Translations under genes and position numbers: made by a program
From: Metellina segmentata
Taxonomy: Eukaryota > Arthropoda > Arachnida > Araneae > Tetragnathidae
Length of the DNA: 64,000 nt
Assembly (NCBI GenBank): GCA_947359465.1
Contig: OX375879.1
Coordinates: 95,614,271-95,678,270 of the forward strand
Reading direction: 5' to 3'
Part shown: positions 49,419 through 62,000 of the stretch, piece by piece
Layout: each line of letters starts with the position of its first letter
Position numbering within the stretch: position 1 is the stretch's first letter
Notes under the pieces: generated by a model
Database searches by the model: none
What the model saw: the letters and a program-made list of their open reading frames with translations, nothing else
What the model was told of the DNA's origin: nothing

Positions 49419-49862
49419 GGCCCGGTGCACACATCCGATTTTTCAAAGTGCTGCGCCGTTACAGCAACGCAAGTGCGGTCTGAGATACATTAGATCCAAT
49501 GGAGTAATGCACACATGCCTCTGGCGCTGCAGCGGCGACGCAAGTCCAATTTTCGTGCAATTTGTACCGCAGTTCAATCACGGCTCCGCAGCTCGCCACA
49601 CACGCTTCTCTCGTCTGAAGTACATGTTTTTCATAAATAAATGGAATATAAATGATAATTAATGGTTATATCCAGTAACGTCTATTTTGTTTCAAAATAT
49701 ACTTTTTTACGCCAAGTAAACGAAATAAACACGTTTTCTTCGACAGAATATTTATCGCAAATGGTGCGAAATGAGTACGTCATTTCACGGTTTTGTGTGC
49801 ATCGTTGGACATTGGTGCCACAGCGGCGCCGCACGTTGAAAAATCTCTGTGTGCACCGGGCC
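49419..49862 (+). mobile_element. Harbinger-type element copy 4, inside copy 3
   Basis: 444 bp, ends GGCCCGGTGCACACATCCG / GTGTGCACCGGGCC, flanked by TCA on both sides (49416-49418, 49863-49865). TCA departs from the TAA of the other copies but is the sequence found at that point in the family itself. Confidence 0.8.
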
Positions 49863-50059
49863 TCAGACCGCACTTGCGTTGCCGCAGTGGTGCCGCACCT
49901 TGAAAAACCGGATGTGTGCACCGGGCTTTAATGTGAAAGCAAACTGATGACATTAAAGTACAATTGAAATTTTATCTTAAAAACTAAACGATTAATTTGA
50001 AATTACCATAGAACAACAAATTAAATTTATCATTTTAGATTCATGCTAAAGGGATGTAA

Positions 50060-50180
50060 AGTCACTGCATAAGCAATATTCATTGCTTGATACAGTGTAG
50101 CATATGTCTTAGACAATTTCGTATTTACCACGAATTCGGCATTTAAAATGCAGAACAATTCGAAATTTTCCTTTTGCTAT
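50060..50180 (-). CDS. Possible further upstream exon (weak)
   Basis: On the minus strand a 48-codon frame reads ENFELFCILNAEFVVNTKLS, then KTYATLYQAMNIAYAVTLH and a stop. It looks coding-like by residue pattern. A donor GTG|GTAAAT inside it would leave phase 0, matching the exon at 47254. The upstream acceptor (GTCTGAAAATAG) is poor. It could instead be a fragment of a transposon protein. Confidence 0.22.
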
Positions 50181-50275
50181 TTTCAGACGTGACAAACAAA
50201 CAATAGGTTAATTTTATGAGAGGCATTTTCTAGCAAGCTAAATGTAGGAGGTGGTAGTGTTTCTGTGACTACTGT

Positions 50276-50660
50276 AGTGTCGTCACCCCAAACAGTAGTG
50301 TGAAAACAGTACTAATCGTACACAAGGAGAAGACAACCAACAGCTAAGACTTTTTAGTTCTTATTATTCCAAGAACGTAAGAATATGTACAGTATTTACA
50401 TCATCACATTAATAGCAATACACCAATACATATTAGTGTTTGTCTCCAAAGTCCAGAGTAGTTATCAGCGTCATCCTCAGCCTCCGACTCTCTCTGTCGT
50501 CTCTCTCGTACTCTCTAACCGTCGTTCATCCGCAGTTCAAAAAGAACCCAACGGTAAAAGTCGAGATACAATCAGAGATCTTCTAGACGAACATCACCTG
50601 CAGCTGGCGCGAAATACTAACCAGTCAGAATATATTCGGCATTCCGACAGGTGTGAGAAG
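50276..50660 (-). mobile_element. LTR-like sequence, copy 3 (inverted)
   Basis: Reverse complement of 14550-14992, from TGTAGTGTCGTCACCCC at 50274 through the AATAATAA block to GGAATGCCGAATATATTC. Diverged; no internal retroelement genes nearby. Confidence 0.6.
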
Positions 50661-50976
50661 GTAGTGTAAAAGGCTTCACACGATGCGTGTTTCCTGTACG
50701 TATTTCTCAAAGTTACATAGCTAGGTTTCTTTTCCAAATACAATTTCAGAACTTCGCCAATAAAAATTTCAAATAACTAATTCCGAATTGATAAAAAATA
50801 CTTGATTGGCCAATACCAATTACATCAAATGCCAAACGTCACTAAAAAAGCAATAAATGTAAGGTAACCCCAATATGTGTATCATGCGAGAGCATTTGGA
50901 TAGCAGAAGTGAAATTTTCGCTGACCATCTTATTTGTTTACAACTCGCTCTCATACAAACACGCCTATTGTTTAAA

Positions 50977-51385
50977 TCTATATAAATAAGAATGGAGTGT
51001 TTGTTTGTACATTCAATATTTTCGACCCATTTCAAGTTTTCTATCAGTTTTGGACCCTTTTTATGCCGAATCCGCCTTTTTCTCGTTTGGTGTCTGTCTG
51101 TCTGTCTGTCTGTATGTATGTATGTTGTGCCCTATACACGTCCACGCGGTTTAAGATATTTTCATGGAAATTTGCATACAGTGAGTACTTATCTTCATTT
51201 AGTGAGTGGCATTGGTTGCGAAAGTCTGTCTGTCCGTCTTTCTGTTCTATGCTCGATTTTGTGTTTGTGTGTTTATGTAGACATCACATGAATTGTATTC
51301 CAGATATTTGATTACAATGTGTGTTTTATTTAATACCTTATTTATTAGTTTAGTGAATGCAATATTAAACATTTTTTTATTGTTA
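50977..51385 (+). mobile_element. Helitron-type 5' end region
   Basis: It starts TCTATATAAATAAGAATGGA after an A, then has a Tg-rich stretch (CTGTCTGTCTGTCTGTATGT) and a 'ccacgcggtttaagatattttcatggaaatttgcat' block. This layout is typical of 5' ends of arthropod Helitrons. Its 3' end may be the CTAG at 57297 (see findings). Confidence 0.55.
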
Positions 51386-52940
51386 CTAGGGGGCTGCCCC
51401 TACTACCCCTGCTCGCTTACGCTCGCCAACCCCCGGGGATTGCTACGCAATCCCATTTTGGTTTGCTTCGCAAACCAACACTCCTTTTACATAAGGCATT
51501 TAGTTTGTTTCGCAAACCAACATTCCTTTCGCAGAGTGAAACTATCTGAATAATTTGTATTATCCTGATTTCACTTTACGATCCATGACGTCACAGCGAG
51601 GGCTTCGTCCCCTGCTCGCTTACGCTCGCCGACCCCCGGGGATTGCTACGCAATCCCATTTGGTTTGCTTCGCAAACCATTACCTCTTACGCAAGTGATT
51701 TCACTCTTTTTTACTTTAACACTTAATGCACCCTAAGCTAATAGCCGCATGAGTAAAAAATCTTCTGCATCTTGTTCCCTGTACAATTTTAAGTAAATCT
51801 TGTTAATCTCCAAACTTTACGATGTGTACTTTGTACTTTCTCGGTAAACCGTCTGAGAACAGAGGGAAAAGAGCGAGCCTTTTTCCTCACCAAATAAAAA
51901 GAAATCGTTTTTATGGTAATTGTTGCTACGATAAATTTGATATCTGGCAAACCCGATAGTCAAAAATACAATCCTGAAAAGCTCCGCGAATTTGCTCCGC
52001 GAAATAAAAAATACGAAATTTGTGTCACCAACTTTTGATTGCATCGAATATATTTATGAACCAATTTTAAAAATAATGGTACCGTAAGAAAGAGTACATT
52101 CTGAGGTATACTTCAATATTTTTAAAATTAAAAACTAACAGTAATACTATACAGATATGACCATTTTAGTTTTGTATCGGAAGTTACGATCTGAAAGTTC
52201 CGAAAATTGTATGACCAACTATTAATTGCATTGATTTTATTTATTAACCAATTTGAAAAATAATTGTACCATAAGAAAGAGTGTAATGTAATGTATTCAG
52301 TGATGTTTTCAAATTTAAAAAATAATGGTTTTTGCCGTAGACAAAACGGTTTTAACCATAAGTAGCAAAAATATCCAAAGATTCCGAATTTTGTATGACG
52401 AACTTTTGATCGCATCCAATTTAATTATTAACCGATTTCAAAAATAATAGTACTGTAAGAAAGAGTATATTCTGAGGTATACAGCGATATTTTAAAAATT
52501 AAAAACTAATAGTAATTAGATATAGATACGGCAGTTTTAAAAAAAAGTAACAAAAATGTCCCGATTTTTCCTGAATTTCAAAAAAATATTATCAAGAACC
52601 AAATTTAAATTTCAAGAAAAACTCGACGAGCTGCAAAAATTTACGTTGAGAGGTACTCTTAAAAAAAACTCACGACTGAAGACTGAAAATTTGAATGTGT
52701 TTTGCTCACTCGCGGAAGAAATTTCACTTATTCAACTTTAACACTTAATAAAACCTAAACTAATAGCCGCATCGGAAAAAAATCTTAATAATTATCCAGG
52801 GAATACGATGAAGAACAAAGCATGTTAATTTCATTTTTTTCCGATCAGTACTTTCTCGGGAAACCGTCTAAGAATCGAGCTAAACAACACAGTTTTCAAT
52901 CCTGCGGCGGCGGCGGTAACATTTTTTTAATATAGATAGA
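51386..52940 (-). mobile_element. Helitron-like element, family A copy 4
   Basis: 1555 bp, 5' TCTATCTATATTAAAA at 52940 after A, 3' hairpin (altered: GGGGCAG-CCCC) and CTAG at 51386 before T. (CGG)3 near the 5' end. About 228 bp (51817-52044) translate identically to the corresponding part of copy 5. Confidence 0.84.
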
Positions 52941-53877
52941 TATTTAGAAGAGTTTCATGCTAAAACACCTGAGTAAGTATACTTAAATCATCCACAATTT
53001 GATAGTTTTCGAAAAATTGGAATGTAGTTTGAGTATTACGATTACTTTTATTTGCTTTACCAGTAATGCTGAAAACCAATTATTTTTCAAAAAAAAAATT
53101 TTATGGTGAAATTTTAGCTCTGATACTTCATTTATTTCGAGTCTTATTTTTATTCTTTGCGCAATGAAAACGATTTCCGAATATTTGGGACAGACGATAT
53201 TTTTCAACGAAACGAGAATGAACAAGATCGCGCAAGCAGAGATATTTTTTCTGATTCTTTCGCTCTGAATTAATTTCACATTTCTAAATTTTGTACACTT
53301 TTAGTTGTAAGTTGTGGTAACTGTGCGAGATCAAGAGATAAAATTGAATCACATATTAATATCTTTAGAACAATTTTTTGCGACATCTTTTATTTTGTTT
53401 CATTTCGCTGTTTCCTGTTTTAAATATTTATTATTTTAATACATGTGTTTTCCTTCTCATCACACGCAACAGCACCACAAAGTATTAGACTTAAAAATGT
53501 TAAGTAAGTCAGTATAAATTTTCAGTAAATTTTAAGTGTAGTTATGCCATTATTGAAAGAATAATGCCGTTATTTGAAGAATAACGCCGTTATTTAAAGA
53601 ATAATGCCGTTATTGAAAGAATAATAATGTTTAAAAATCCAAACTAGAACTTTTTCCAACATTAAAAAATTCGTTGTAATAATGACAGGAGAAGATTGCA
53701 AAATTTCACAATGTCGCATACCGGAGGCAAGAGTGCCACAAGTAAAAAAATATTGTTTTGTTGACTATGAGTGCGAGAGCACTCGCCGTAAATCGTAATT
53801 TTAATTAATTGAGTTGAACATGAAAAGAACTTAAGAACGGGAATTCCAAATCTCCCTCAAAATCGTCTTTTATAGTA
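52941..53877. other. Spacer with a small tandem repeat
   Basis: No gene. 53545-53628 holds about four copies of a ~21-bp unit ('gccgttattgaaagaataat'). Confidence 0.55.
53545..53628 (+). repeat. ~21-bp tandem repeat, four units
   Basis: Units read 'atgccgttattgaaagaata' with single changes. Confidence 0.75.
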
Positions 53878-56800
53878 GGGTCATTCCATATGGGGACACC
53901 TAAAGGGTGTTGCACCATAGTCATGGATTTTTTTCAAATTTTTACCATAGATAGACATGGTAGAAAAACCCTTAGATCTAAATTTTTTTTTTAATTTTGA
54001 CCAATATTAGCCGAGATACAAAAATTTAAAACTTGGTCAATTTTACAAAATGGCGGCCATCTTGGATTTGCCACACTGTCTATGCAGGACCCTAACTATA
54101 GAACTAATTGTTCAAATTTAGTTATTTTGGTACCAAATGGAAGTCATTTAGTTCAGGATTGTACATAACATACAAAACCAGTGGTAATTTTACATTTTAG
54201 TGGAGTTTTTTACTTGTAAAGTGAAAAATTCACTTTTAAAAACAGTCGACTAAAGGGCTATAATAAAAATGAACCCTCTTATTTTTCTCTTAAACTTTGT
54301 AGAAGTATTAACTAACATATGTACTTTAATCTGAGAAAAATTCAGAGCGTGCAACACATTTTTCATTTTTTAATAAAAGCTATTCTAATGACAGCATGGA
54401 TTTCAAAAGGTGGTCATCTTACGGTGCAAAAATGACCATAACTTAAATTACAATGGTTAAATTTGAATTTTTATGATGTACTAATTCAAAGCAAGCTTGT
54501 ATTATTTCATGTTTATATATCAATACGCATAGCAAACGAAACGTTCAAACACAAATTGTAAAATTAAATTCTAAAACATTTGAAATAAAAAAGATGAATA
54601 CATTTTTGTTGCTAAAATATATTATATTTAATTGAGAATTAAATTATCGTTTGATAAAATATATTTAAACTAATTTTTACTCTTTTAAATACTAAATATT
54701 GTTTGCTTAACTATGTAGAAAGTATTTAGGTCATCAAAGAGTTGCAAAGTTCTTTTTGAGTTCCCTGTTGGAGATGGAATGTTTTGTTTGCAATTAACTC
54801 AAAGTATCATTGTGTACTGAGTTTATTTCTATCTTTAAATTGTCTCCTCATGATTCAGAAGTATTAAAAAGGAGAATTTATCACCTAATTCCAATGAAGA
54901 GATCTATGAAAGCAGAAGTATCTGCAGGTTTCACAAGGATAAATTTTTAAAGTGGTACAAGTTGAAACAGAAAACATGTGACCCATTTAACCAACATACA
55001 AACATTCAAGATCAAAATGTCAGAAAATAATTTCCCTGGACTTATCTTTGGCAAATCCTGAAATACTTATTTCTGGAAAAAAGTTGTACAAAATTGTGTT
55101 TCTTTGGTGGCTTTATCAGATACTGATGCAGTGATTATGAAACCTGACATGGATACTGATTATAGGGATTCTACAGTAGTTATAGTAGAACTGAACAAAT
55201 GTGTGAAAAATGTTTCTAAATTTTGCTCACTACGGCCAAGAGAATGTGACTGTTGGAAGTAAAGGTATTTATTCAATGTGTGTTTGTATATATCATCAAA
55301 ATGTTAAACTCACGCTTCATGCTATTCATGTAAATGACTGTACCATTATTAAAAAAACTAGTTTGTAGCATTGATTCAGAAATATGCATGGTGCACAGGT
55401 GTGATTAGTGTCCATCTCCAGAAATACTTAAAGAATATTTAATGCAAAATGACAAATTAGAAATATGAAGTCAAATTACTTATGAACAATGGGCAGACTG
55501 GTGGGGCAGAATTCAAACCATTAATTACATGGAAACTAGAATTGGAGAAAAACATCAAATAGCACCAGACCAACATTCCAAAATGAACAATATGTTGCAT
55601 GTGTGTATGGAATGGTGTATTGTTGCATGTGTGTATAATTGGTGGATTGGAAAGATTTTGAAATGCTGTGAGGAATATAATGATTACAAAATTATGTTCA
55701 TGCATCTAGTGCATCCTATGCATGGCTAGAGCCTTTAGATACATGTTGAATTGCTTATGAACATATAATAAAAGTTACATCTTATCCCGCAACTATAACA
55801 GATACAACATACCACATTGTTCCTGATGAAAAAGAATTAATTGAACTATCGTTCCAAAACTACAAGACAACTTGAATTATGAAGGACTTATGCTTTTTAC
55901 TTTGTGTTAATGTGGAGAACATTTTTATTTATGCTCGATATTTATCTTTAAAGACTTGTTTTTTAAAAAAAAATTCAGTGCTCAGAAATATTAGCGTTAT
56001 TTTGTCAATTTCAAGAACACATAGATTTACTACAATGATATTATTTATATTGGACCAGCTTAAAATATTTAAGTATGTCAACTGTGATAAATTTTGTTTT
56101 TATTGAGCCTATATCAATCCGTATCTTATGAGTGTTTGTGTTGTACAAGACGAGAAACTATTAAGTAAAAGAATTTCACTGGTTATTTTGAAACAATGTA
56201 CCCTAAGCATAAACGCAATTTTTTGCAAAAATACTGGAATTAAATATTGTGAAATGCATAACATTTTGAAAAATATTTTTTTTAAATTTAAATAAATAAA
56301 AGCATTTTTTTACGGTGCTTTTTAAAAATACTTTTTGAATAAAAGCCATGCTATAAAACAAATTTAAAATAATTTGATACTGTATTGATAGATAAACATG
56401 AAATAATACAAGCTTACTTTGAATTAGTACATCATAAAAATTCAAATTTAACCATTGTAATTTAAGTTATGGTCATTTTTGCACTGTAAGATGACCACCT
56501 TTTGAAATCCATGCTGTCATTAGAATAGCTTTTATTAAAAAATGAAAAATGTGTTGCACGCTCTGAATTTTTCTCAGATTAAAGTACATATGTTAGTTAA
56601 TACTTCTACAAAGTTTAAGAGAAAAATAAGAGGGTTCATTTTTTTATAGCCCTTTAGTCGACTGTTTTTAAAAGTGAATTTTTCACTTTACAAGTAAAAA
56701 ACTCCACTAAAATGTAAAATTACCACTGGTTTTGTATGTTATATACAATCCTGAACTAAATAGCTTCCATTTGGTACCAAGATAACTAAATTTGAACAAT

Positions 56801-57038
56801 TAGTTCTATAGTTAGGGCCCTGTATAGACAGTGTGGCAAATCCAAGATGGCCGCCATTTTGTAAAATTGACCAATTTTTAAATTTTTGTATCTTGGCTAA
56901 TATTGGTCAAAATTTAAAAAAAATTGAGATCTAAGGGTTTCACTGCCATGTCTATCTGTGGTAAAAATTAAAAAAAAAATCCATGACTATGGTGCAACAA
57001 CTTTTTTTCAAAATGGGTGTTTTCACATGGAATGACCC
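53878..57038 (+). mobile_element. DNA transposon with ~590-bp inverted ends
   Basis: Begins GGGTCATTCCATATGGGGAC and ends ...CACATGGAATGACCC, with AGTA on both sides as a candidate 4-bp duplication. The arms (53878-54470 and 56450-57038) are highly similar inverted repeats, including the GC block AAAATGGCGGCCATCTTGGA. Between them lies a decayed plus-strand coding region. Superfamily unknown; a 4-bp duplication would fit Sola- or Chapaev-like groups, but I cannot assign it. Confidence 0.75.
54700..56110 (+). pseudogene. Decayed coding region of the long-inverted-end transposon
   Basis: Fragments in shifting frames look protein-derived: KNVSKFCSLRPRECDCW, GSKGIYSMCVCIYHQNVKLT, CPSPEILKEYLMQND, ITYEQWADWWGR, HIVPDEKELIELSFQNYKTT. 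Many stops and frameshifts separate them. The VC-IHQNVKL and CP-PEILKEYL phrases recall an uncharacterised transposon protein common in arthropod genomes; that is recollection, not a search result. Confidence 0.5.
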
Positions 57039-57297
57039 AGTAGTAACCTTAGTATCACCTTTCGTCATTTTGTAGCTTTGTCATACAGCAATTGTGCGAT
57101 GTATGTGAAATGTATACATGAATGGATATGCATGTGTAGGATTTGTGTCCAAAGTAAGTTGTAGAAAATATAAAGATGGCGAAAGGTGTTAAAATAAATT
57201 TTTATTCTACGAAAAACGTAAGTCATTATATATTTTGATTATCTCTTCAATCTAGATTAAACCAATTCAAACCGAGTAAGGTCGGGTATTTTGCTAG
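57039..57297 (+). mobile_element. Helitron-type 3' end region
   Basis: Ends CCGAGTAAGGTCGGGTATTT then TGCTAG before T, a short hairpin (CCGA/TCGG) close to CTAG. The long-inverted-end transposon borders it on the left. Confidence 0.45.
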
Positions 57298-57643
57298 TCT
57301 ATATATATAAAATTCAAATACCACTCACTGACTGACTTATCACTGTATCTCAAGAACTACAAGTCCTAGGAAGCAGAAATTTTGCAGGGTGATTCTTCTT
57401 ATACCGTAGGGGTGCACTAAGAAAGGATTTTGAAAAATTCGAATCCTAAGAGAAAATTGATCTAAGGCCTAAGCCAAAAGCAATTTGAAATCTCCATACA
57501 AATAACATTGAGTATAAAACTATTGCTATACGCATCTCAGATTACTTTACCAGTGTTGATAGAAAAACAACTTTCTTCAAATAAATTAAATTACAATGTT
57601 CATGTTTGAACTGAATTTTTATTTCTTCCCAGGATGAAAATAA
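57298..57643 (+). mobile_element. Helitron-type 5' end region, next element
   Basis: Starts TCTATATATATAAAATTCAA directly after the CTAG at 57297, continuing 'caccactcactgactgact' and 'ctcaagaactacaagtccta', a pattern of Helitron 5' ends. Family A copy 5 interrupts it at 57644. Confidence 0.5.
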
Positions 57644-58828
57644 TCTCTCTATATTAAAAAAAGGTTACCGCCGCCGCCGCAGGATTGAAAACTGTGTTGT
57701 TTAGCTCGATTCTTAAACGATTTCCCGAGAAGGTACTGATCGGAAAAAAACGAAATTAACATGATTTGTTCTTCGTCGTATTCCCTGGACAATTATTAAG
57801 ATTTTATTCCGATGCGGCTATTAGTTTAGGGTTTATTAAGTGCCAAAATTGAAGAAGCGAAATTTCTTCCGCGAGTGAGCAAAACACATAAAAATTTTCA
57901 GTCTTCAGCCATGAGTTTTTTTAAAAAGTACCTCACAACGTAAATTTTTGCAGCTCGTCGAGTTTTTTTTTTTTTTTTTTTTTTAATTTCAATTTGGTTC
58001 TTGATAATATTTTTTTGAAATTCGGGAAAAATCAGGACATTTTTGTTACTTTTTTTTAAACTACCGTATTTATATTTTATTACTATTAGTTTTTAATTTT
58101 TAAAATATCGCAGTATACCTCAGAATGTACCCTTTCTTACGGTACTATTATTTTTTAAATTGGTTAATAATTAAATTGGATGCGATCAAAAGTTGGTCAT
58201 ACAAAATTCGGAATCTTTGGATATTTTCGCTACTTTTTGTTACAACCGTTAACTCTAAAACTGTCATATCTATATCGTATTACTATTAGTTTTTTATTTT
58301 GAAAATAGCGCAGTATACCTCATAATGTACTCTTTCTTACGGTACCATTATTTTTAAAATTGGTTCATAAATATATTCGATGCAATCAAAAGTTGGTGAC
58401 ACAAATTTCGTATTTTTTATTTCGCGGAGCAAATTTGCGGAGCTTTTCAGGATTGTATTTTTGACTATCGGGTTTGCCAGATATCAAATTTATCGTAGCA
58501 ACAATTACCATAAAAACGATTTCTTTTTATTTGGCGAGGAAAAAGGCTCGCTCTTTTCCCTCTGTTCTCAGACGGTTTACCGAGAAAGTACAAAGTACAC
58601 ATCGTAAAGTTTGGAGATTAACAAGATTTACTTAAAATTGTACAGGGAACAAGAGGCAGAAGATTTTTTACTCATGCGGCTATTACCTTAGGGTGCATTA
58701 AGTGTTAAAGTAAAAAAGAGTGAAATCACTTGCGTAAGAGGTAATGGTTTGCGAAGCAAACCAAATGGGATTGCGTAGCAATCCCCGGGGGTCGGCGAGC
58801 GTAAGCGAACAGGGGCAATACCTCCTAG
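57644..58828 (+). mobile_element. Helitron-like element, family A copy 5 (internal deletion)
   Basis: 1185 bp, 5' TCTCTCTATATTAAAA after A, 3' CTAG at 58825-58828 followed by A instead of T. The terminal hairpin is decayed (AGGGGCAATACCTCC). (CCG)4 near the 5' end; a 20-bp poly-T tract at about 57965. It lacks two internal blocks present in copy 4. Confidence 0.82.
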
Positions 58829-59036
58829 AGATAAGAAAGCCGAACCACTACGTCACTAGAAAGTAGTGACGTCACAAAAATTAGGCGATGATAGGAACGC
58901 ACTGGTTACGAAGAAGCCTGAAATATCTACGTACACTGTGTGGTGAAAATTGACGAAGAATTGTTTTTAACTTTCATAAAGTTAGATTTTTGTTGAAGCA
59001 CATTTTTAAGAACTCAAAGCAGTATTAATATATCTT
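58829..59036 (+). other. Spacer before P-element relic
   Basis: Contains a perfect 9-bp-arm stem-loop (ACGTCACTA, GAAAG, TAGTGACGT) at about 58850-58874. Possibly a terminal part of the P-like element, but no matching right end was found. Confidence 0.3.
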
Positions 59037-62000
59037 TGAGTGTTCAGTTCCTCAACTACGAGGTAACTACGATGAAAAATCCCAAGTTTCAAGACTTCAG
59101 CTTCCCATCTGATCCAGAACTCGGAAGAAAATGGATATCGGCAATTCCGAGGAAGGATTATGTCTTAACTAACAATTTTAAAGTAAGTGAAGATATTTTT
59201 TTAAGTTGGCATTGTATTCTGTAGTTTTATAATGATCGAAGCATATAGAAAACCTCATAAATTGAAAAAATATAAAGATAGTTTTGTGTGGTGACTTTTG
59301 TTTTTGAGTAAAAATATAACGTAATTTGTTAAAAGCCAGCAACAACCCGGATTGGATATATGCAGTAAAAAGACTTGGTTGAAACTTATACATGACTTAT
59401 AAATGATAAAGATATGGTAAATGATAAATAATTGAGTATATATAAAGTTACGGTTTAAAATGTATAAATCAATAATAGTGATAACAATACAGCAAAACAT
59501 CTTAATTGACTTTAATTATGATTAAAAAACAATTCGAACAAATAATGAATAAGCCTATTACAGTATTATTTTGTTTATATATCCTAAACCTCTCCCATGT
59601 CATAATATCAACTTGGAAAGTTTGCTGTTGAGTGACATGAATTTAATATTCATAGACAGTATTGAGATAAGAGTTGAAAAATAATAATTTTCATTGAGTA
59701 AAATGCATGTTTTGATCATTTGTAAGGCATTAATTTTGTAAAATACTCCATGTTTATGACAGTAGCCAATCAACAAAAATAGTAATAATGCAATTTTACT
59801 TTTAAAAAAATAAAAGCATATAGAAGAAGAGAAAATTTTGTCGAGTAATAATTCATAATTATCCTTCTGCGTCCTTCTGAAACTGTCTGGGGGTGCTCTG
59901 CATTTCTGTATAGACATATTGCACCCTGGCAAGAAAAGTGACACAGCTCAAAATTGCAGAATTTGAGAAACATCACTTAAAGGATACTATAAAACATTGA
60001 AATAGAAAAGCTTTCTTTAAATTTTAGGTAAGTATTTATGGTGGTAATTTCTATTATATTCTACAGGGTGTTCTAAAAGATCCTGTACTCCAACTTAAAA
60101 AAAATTTATTGCCAGTGTTTTTTTTAATTATTGAATTTTATCATCTGCATATTGTTTTATCGACTCTTTAATTTTTATCGTTTGATTTTCTTTGCACTCA
60201 AGTTGTGCGATAAAAGAGTTCCATGTCATTTTGTTTTTCATTGCAAGATAAATTTATCATGCATTCAGAGAATTGTCCTGTTTGAGGCTTATTTAGAATA
60301 TAAATCGCATGAAAGATGTAAAGATTTTTGGCGACAGAAATATCCAAAGGATGCAATACTAAGTAAAGATACCCTGTATCAACTTATTCACCAATTTGTT
60401 GCATTATTAGAAGTGAATGAATGAGACTCTTGGTTCCAACAAGACGTTGCAACTTGCCATTCAAAATGTTTTGAAACAACCATGAGCATGCTTCAAGATT
60501 TTTTGGCGATCACCTCGTCTCAATAAACCTTTGGCCATCTCGTTCCCTAATCTGCACATTCCTGATTTTTTTCCTGTGGGGATATTTAAAGAACAAAGTT
60601 TATGAAGATAATCACCAAACAATAGGAAATCTGAAAATTGCCATTACTCAGCATCTTGAAACTTGTTTCTAAAATTATGAGCAAACTTCAGTCTTGCCTC
60701 CAAGAAAAAGATGGAAATTTTGAACATTTATTGTAAACGTAAGTTCAAATTGTTTTTTTCTACGTTAGGTTGAAAGTGCTTTTTACCATTAGCATAAAAA
60801 TTATTGTTTTGAAGTCTGTTGTTTTTGTATAGTAAATTTACGAATCGTCAGTACAGGAACTTTTAGGACACCCTGTATTTAATAGTAATATAGGGCACCT
60901 CATACATATTTTTCAATAACATAACATCAAAATTTTAATTTTTTGACTTCACTTTTCTAGCCGGGGTGCGATTTATGTGTGTTTGTGTGTTAGAAATTTA
61001 AATAAGAACTCTATTTTAAAATTATTACATAATTTTAGGTTTCTGAACTTCACTTTGTCAAGTGACATCAGGTACGTCGCAGAAGAGTTCGACGAAAAAA
61101 ATGGAAGGAAAATTTATGTTAGCCTTTGTAAGCCTCGGCTTCAAAAGGCAGCGATCCCCAGCATTTGGAAGGTGTTGAAATGATCAATGTGCCAACTTGC
61201 TATTCTGTATTAAAAAAAGAAAAGGGCATTTTATTTCTTATTATCTCAACGTCAGCACTAGTGATATCCTTGTCTGTAGTTGTTGATTCAGATTGTTTTA
61301 TAAAAGCCTATAAAGAGAATGTTATGATCTCTGAAATTGGAAATTACAAACTTCCCTTCCATATTAATAACATCAATACTTTAGATTCCATTCTTTTGGA
61401 AACATCAAACCTGAATGCTTCAAATGGAGACGGTAATGTTAAAAATATGTTTAGTTTAACGCAGAATGTACTGAAAGACTTATTAAAGTGTGTCACAAGT
61501 GAAAGTCAAAGCTTATTATTGGGTTTGTTGCTGAACAACTATCACTTGCTGAAAATCACAAGAATCGAAATCGGTACAGTTCTGATTTCTTAATTTTAAA
61601 CAGTTTGATCTTTACCATATCCCCAAACGCGTATCTATTTTTAAGAATTTGTGGATTTGTAATTATACCCCATCCTTCGACAGTAAAGAGACTGTTCAAA
61701 ATTTAATGTTGATCCCTAAACTGAAGGACTTGATAATAATTTTTTATTATATGCTTAGGAAAAGATTTTACACTTAAATGATGCTGACAAATATGTATCA
61801 TTACTTATTGATGAAATTCATTTGAAAGCCTTTCTTGATTATAAGGGTGGTGATATTATTGGGGTATCCTATGACTGTGAGAAGGCAACTAATTCTGCTT
61901 ATGTATTTATGCTGCAAAGTATAAAATCTAGTTATAAAGATGTTATACACATTTTACCCGTTAAGACAATATTTTGAACATTCTTTATGATTTCTTGTTT

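Larger units (their letters stand above)
47719..49928 (+). mobile_element. Harbinger-type element copy 3, broken by two insertions
   Basis: The left end (GCCCGGTGGACACTTCCGG) at 47719 and right end (GGATGTGTGCACCGGGC) at 49926 belong to one element of about 450 bp flanked by TAA-like sequence. A mariner interrupts it at 48096-49406 and another Harbinger copy at 49419-49862. Removing both restores the family order ('tggatcta' then 'tctcagaccgcac'). Confidence 0.78.

Noticed and set aside
50992..51311. Membrane-like ORFs at 51 kb
   Set aside because: They come from the TCTG/TATG-rich 5' region of a Helitron, not a host gene.
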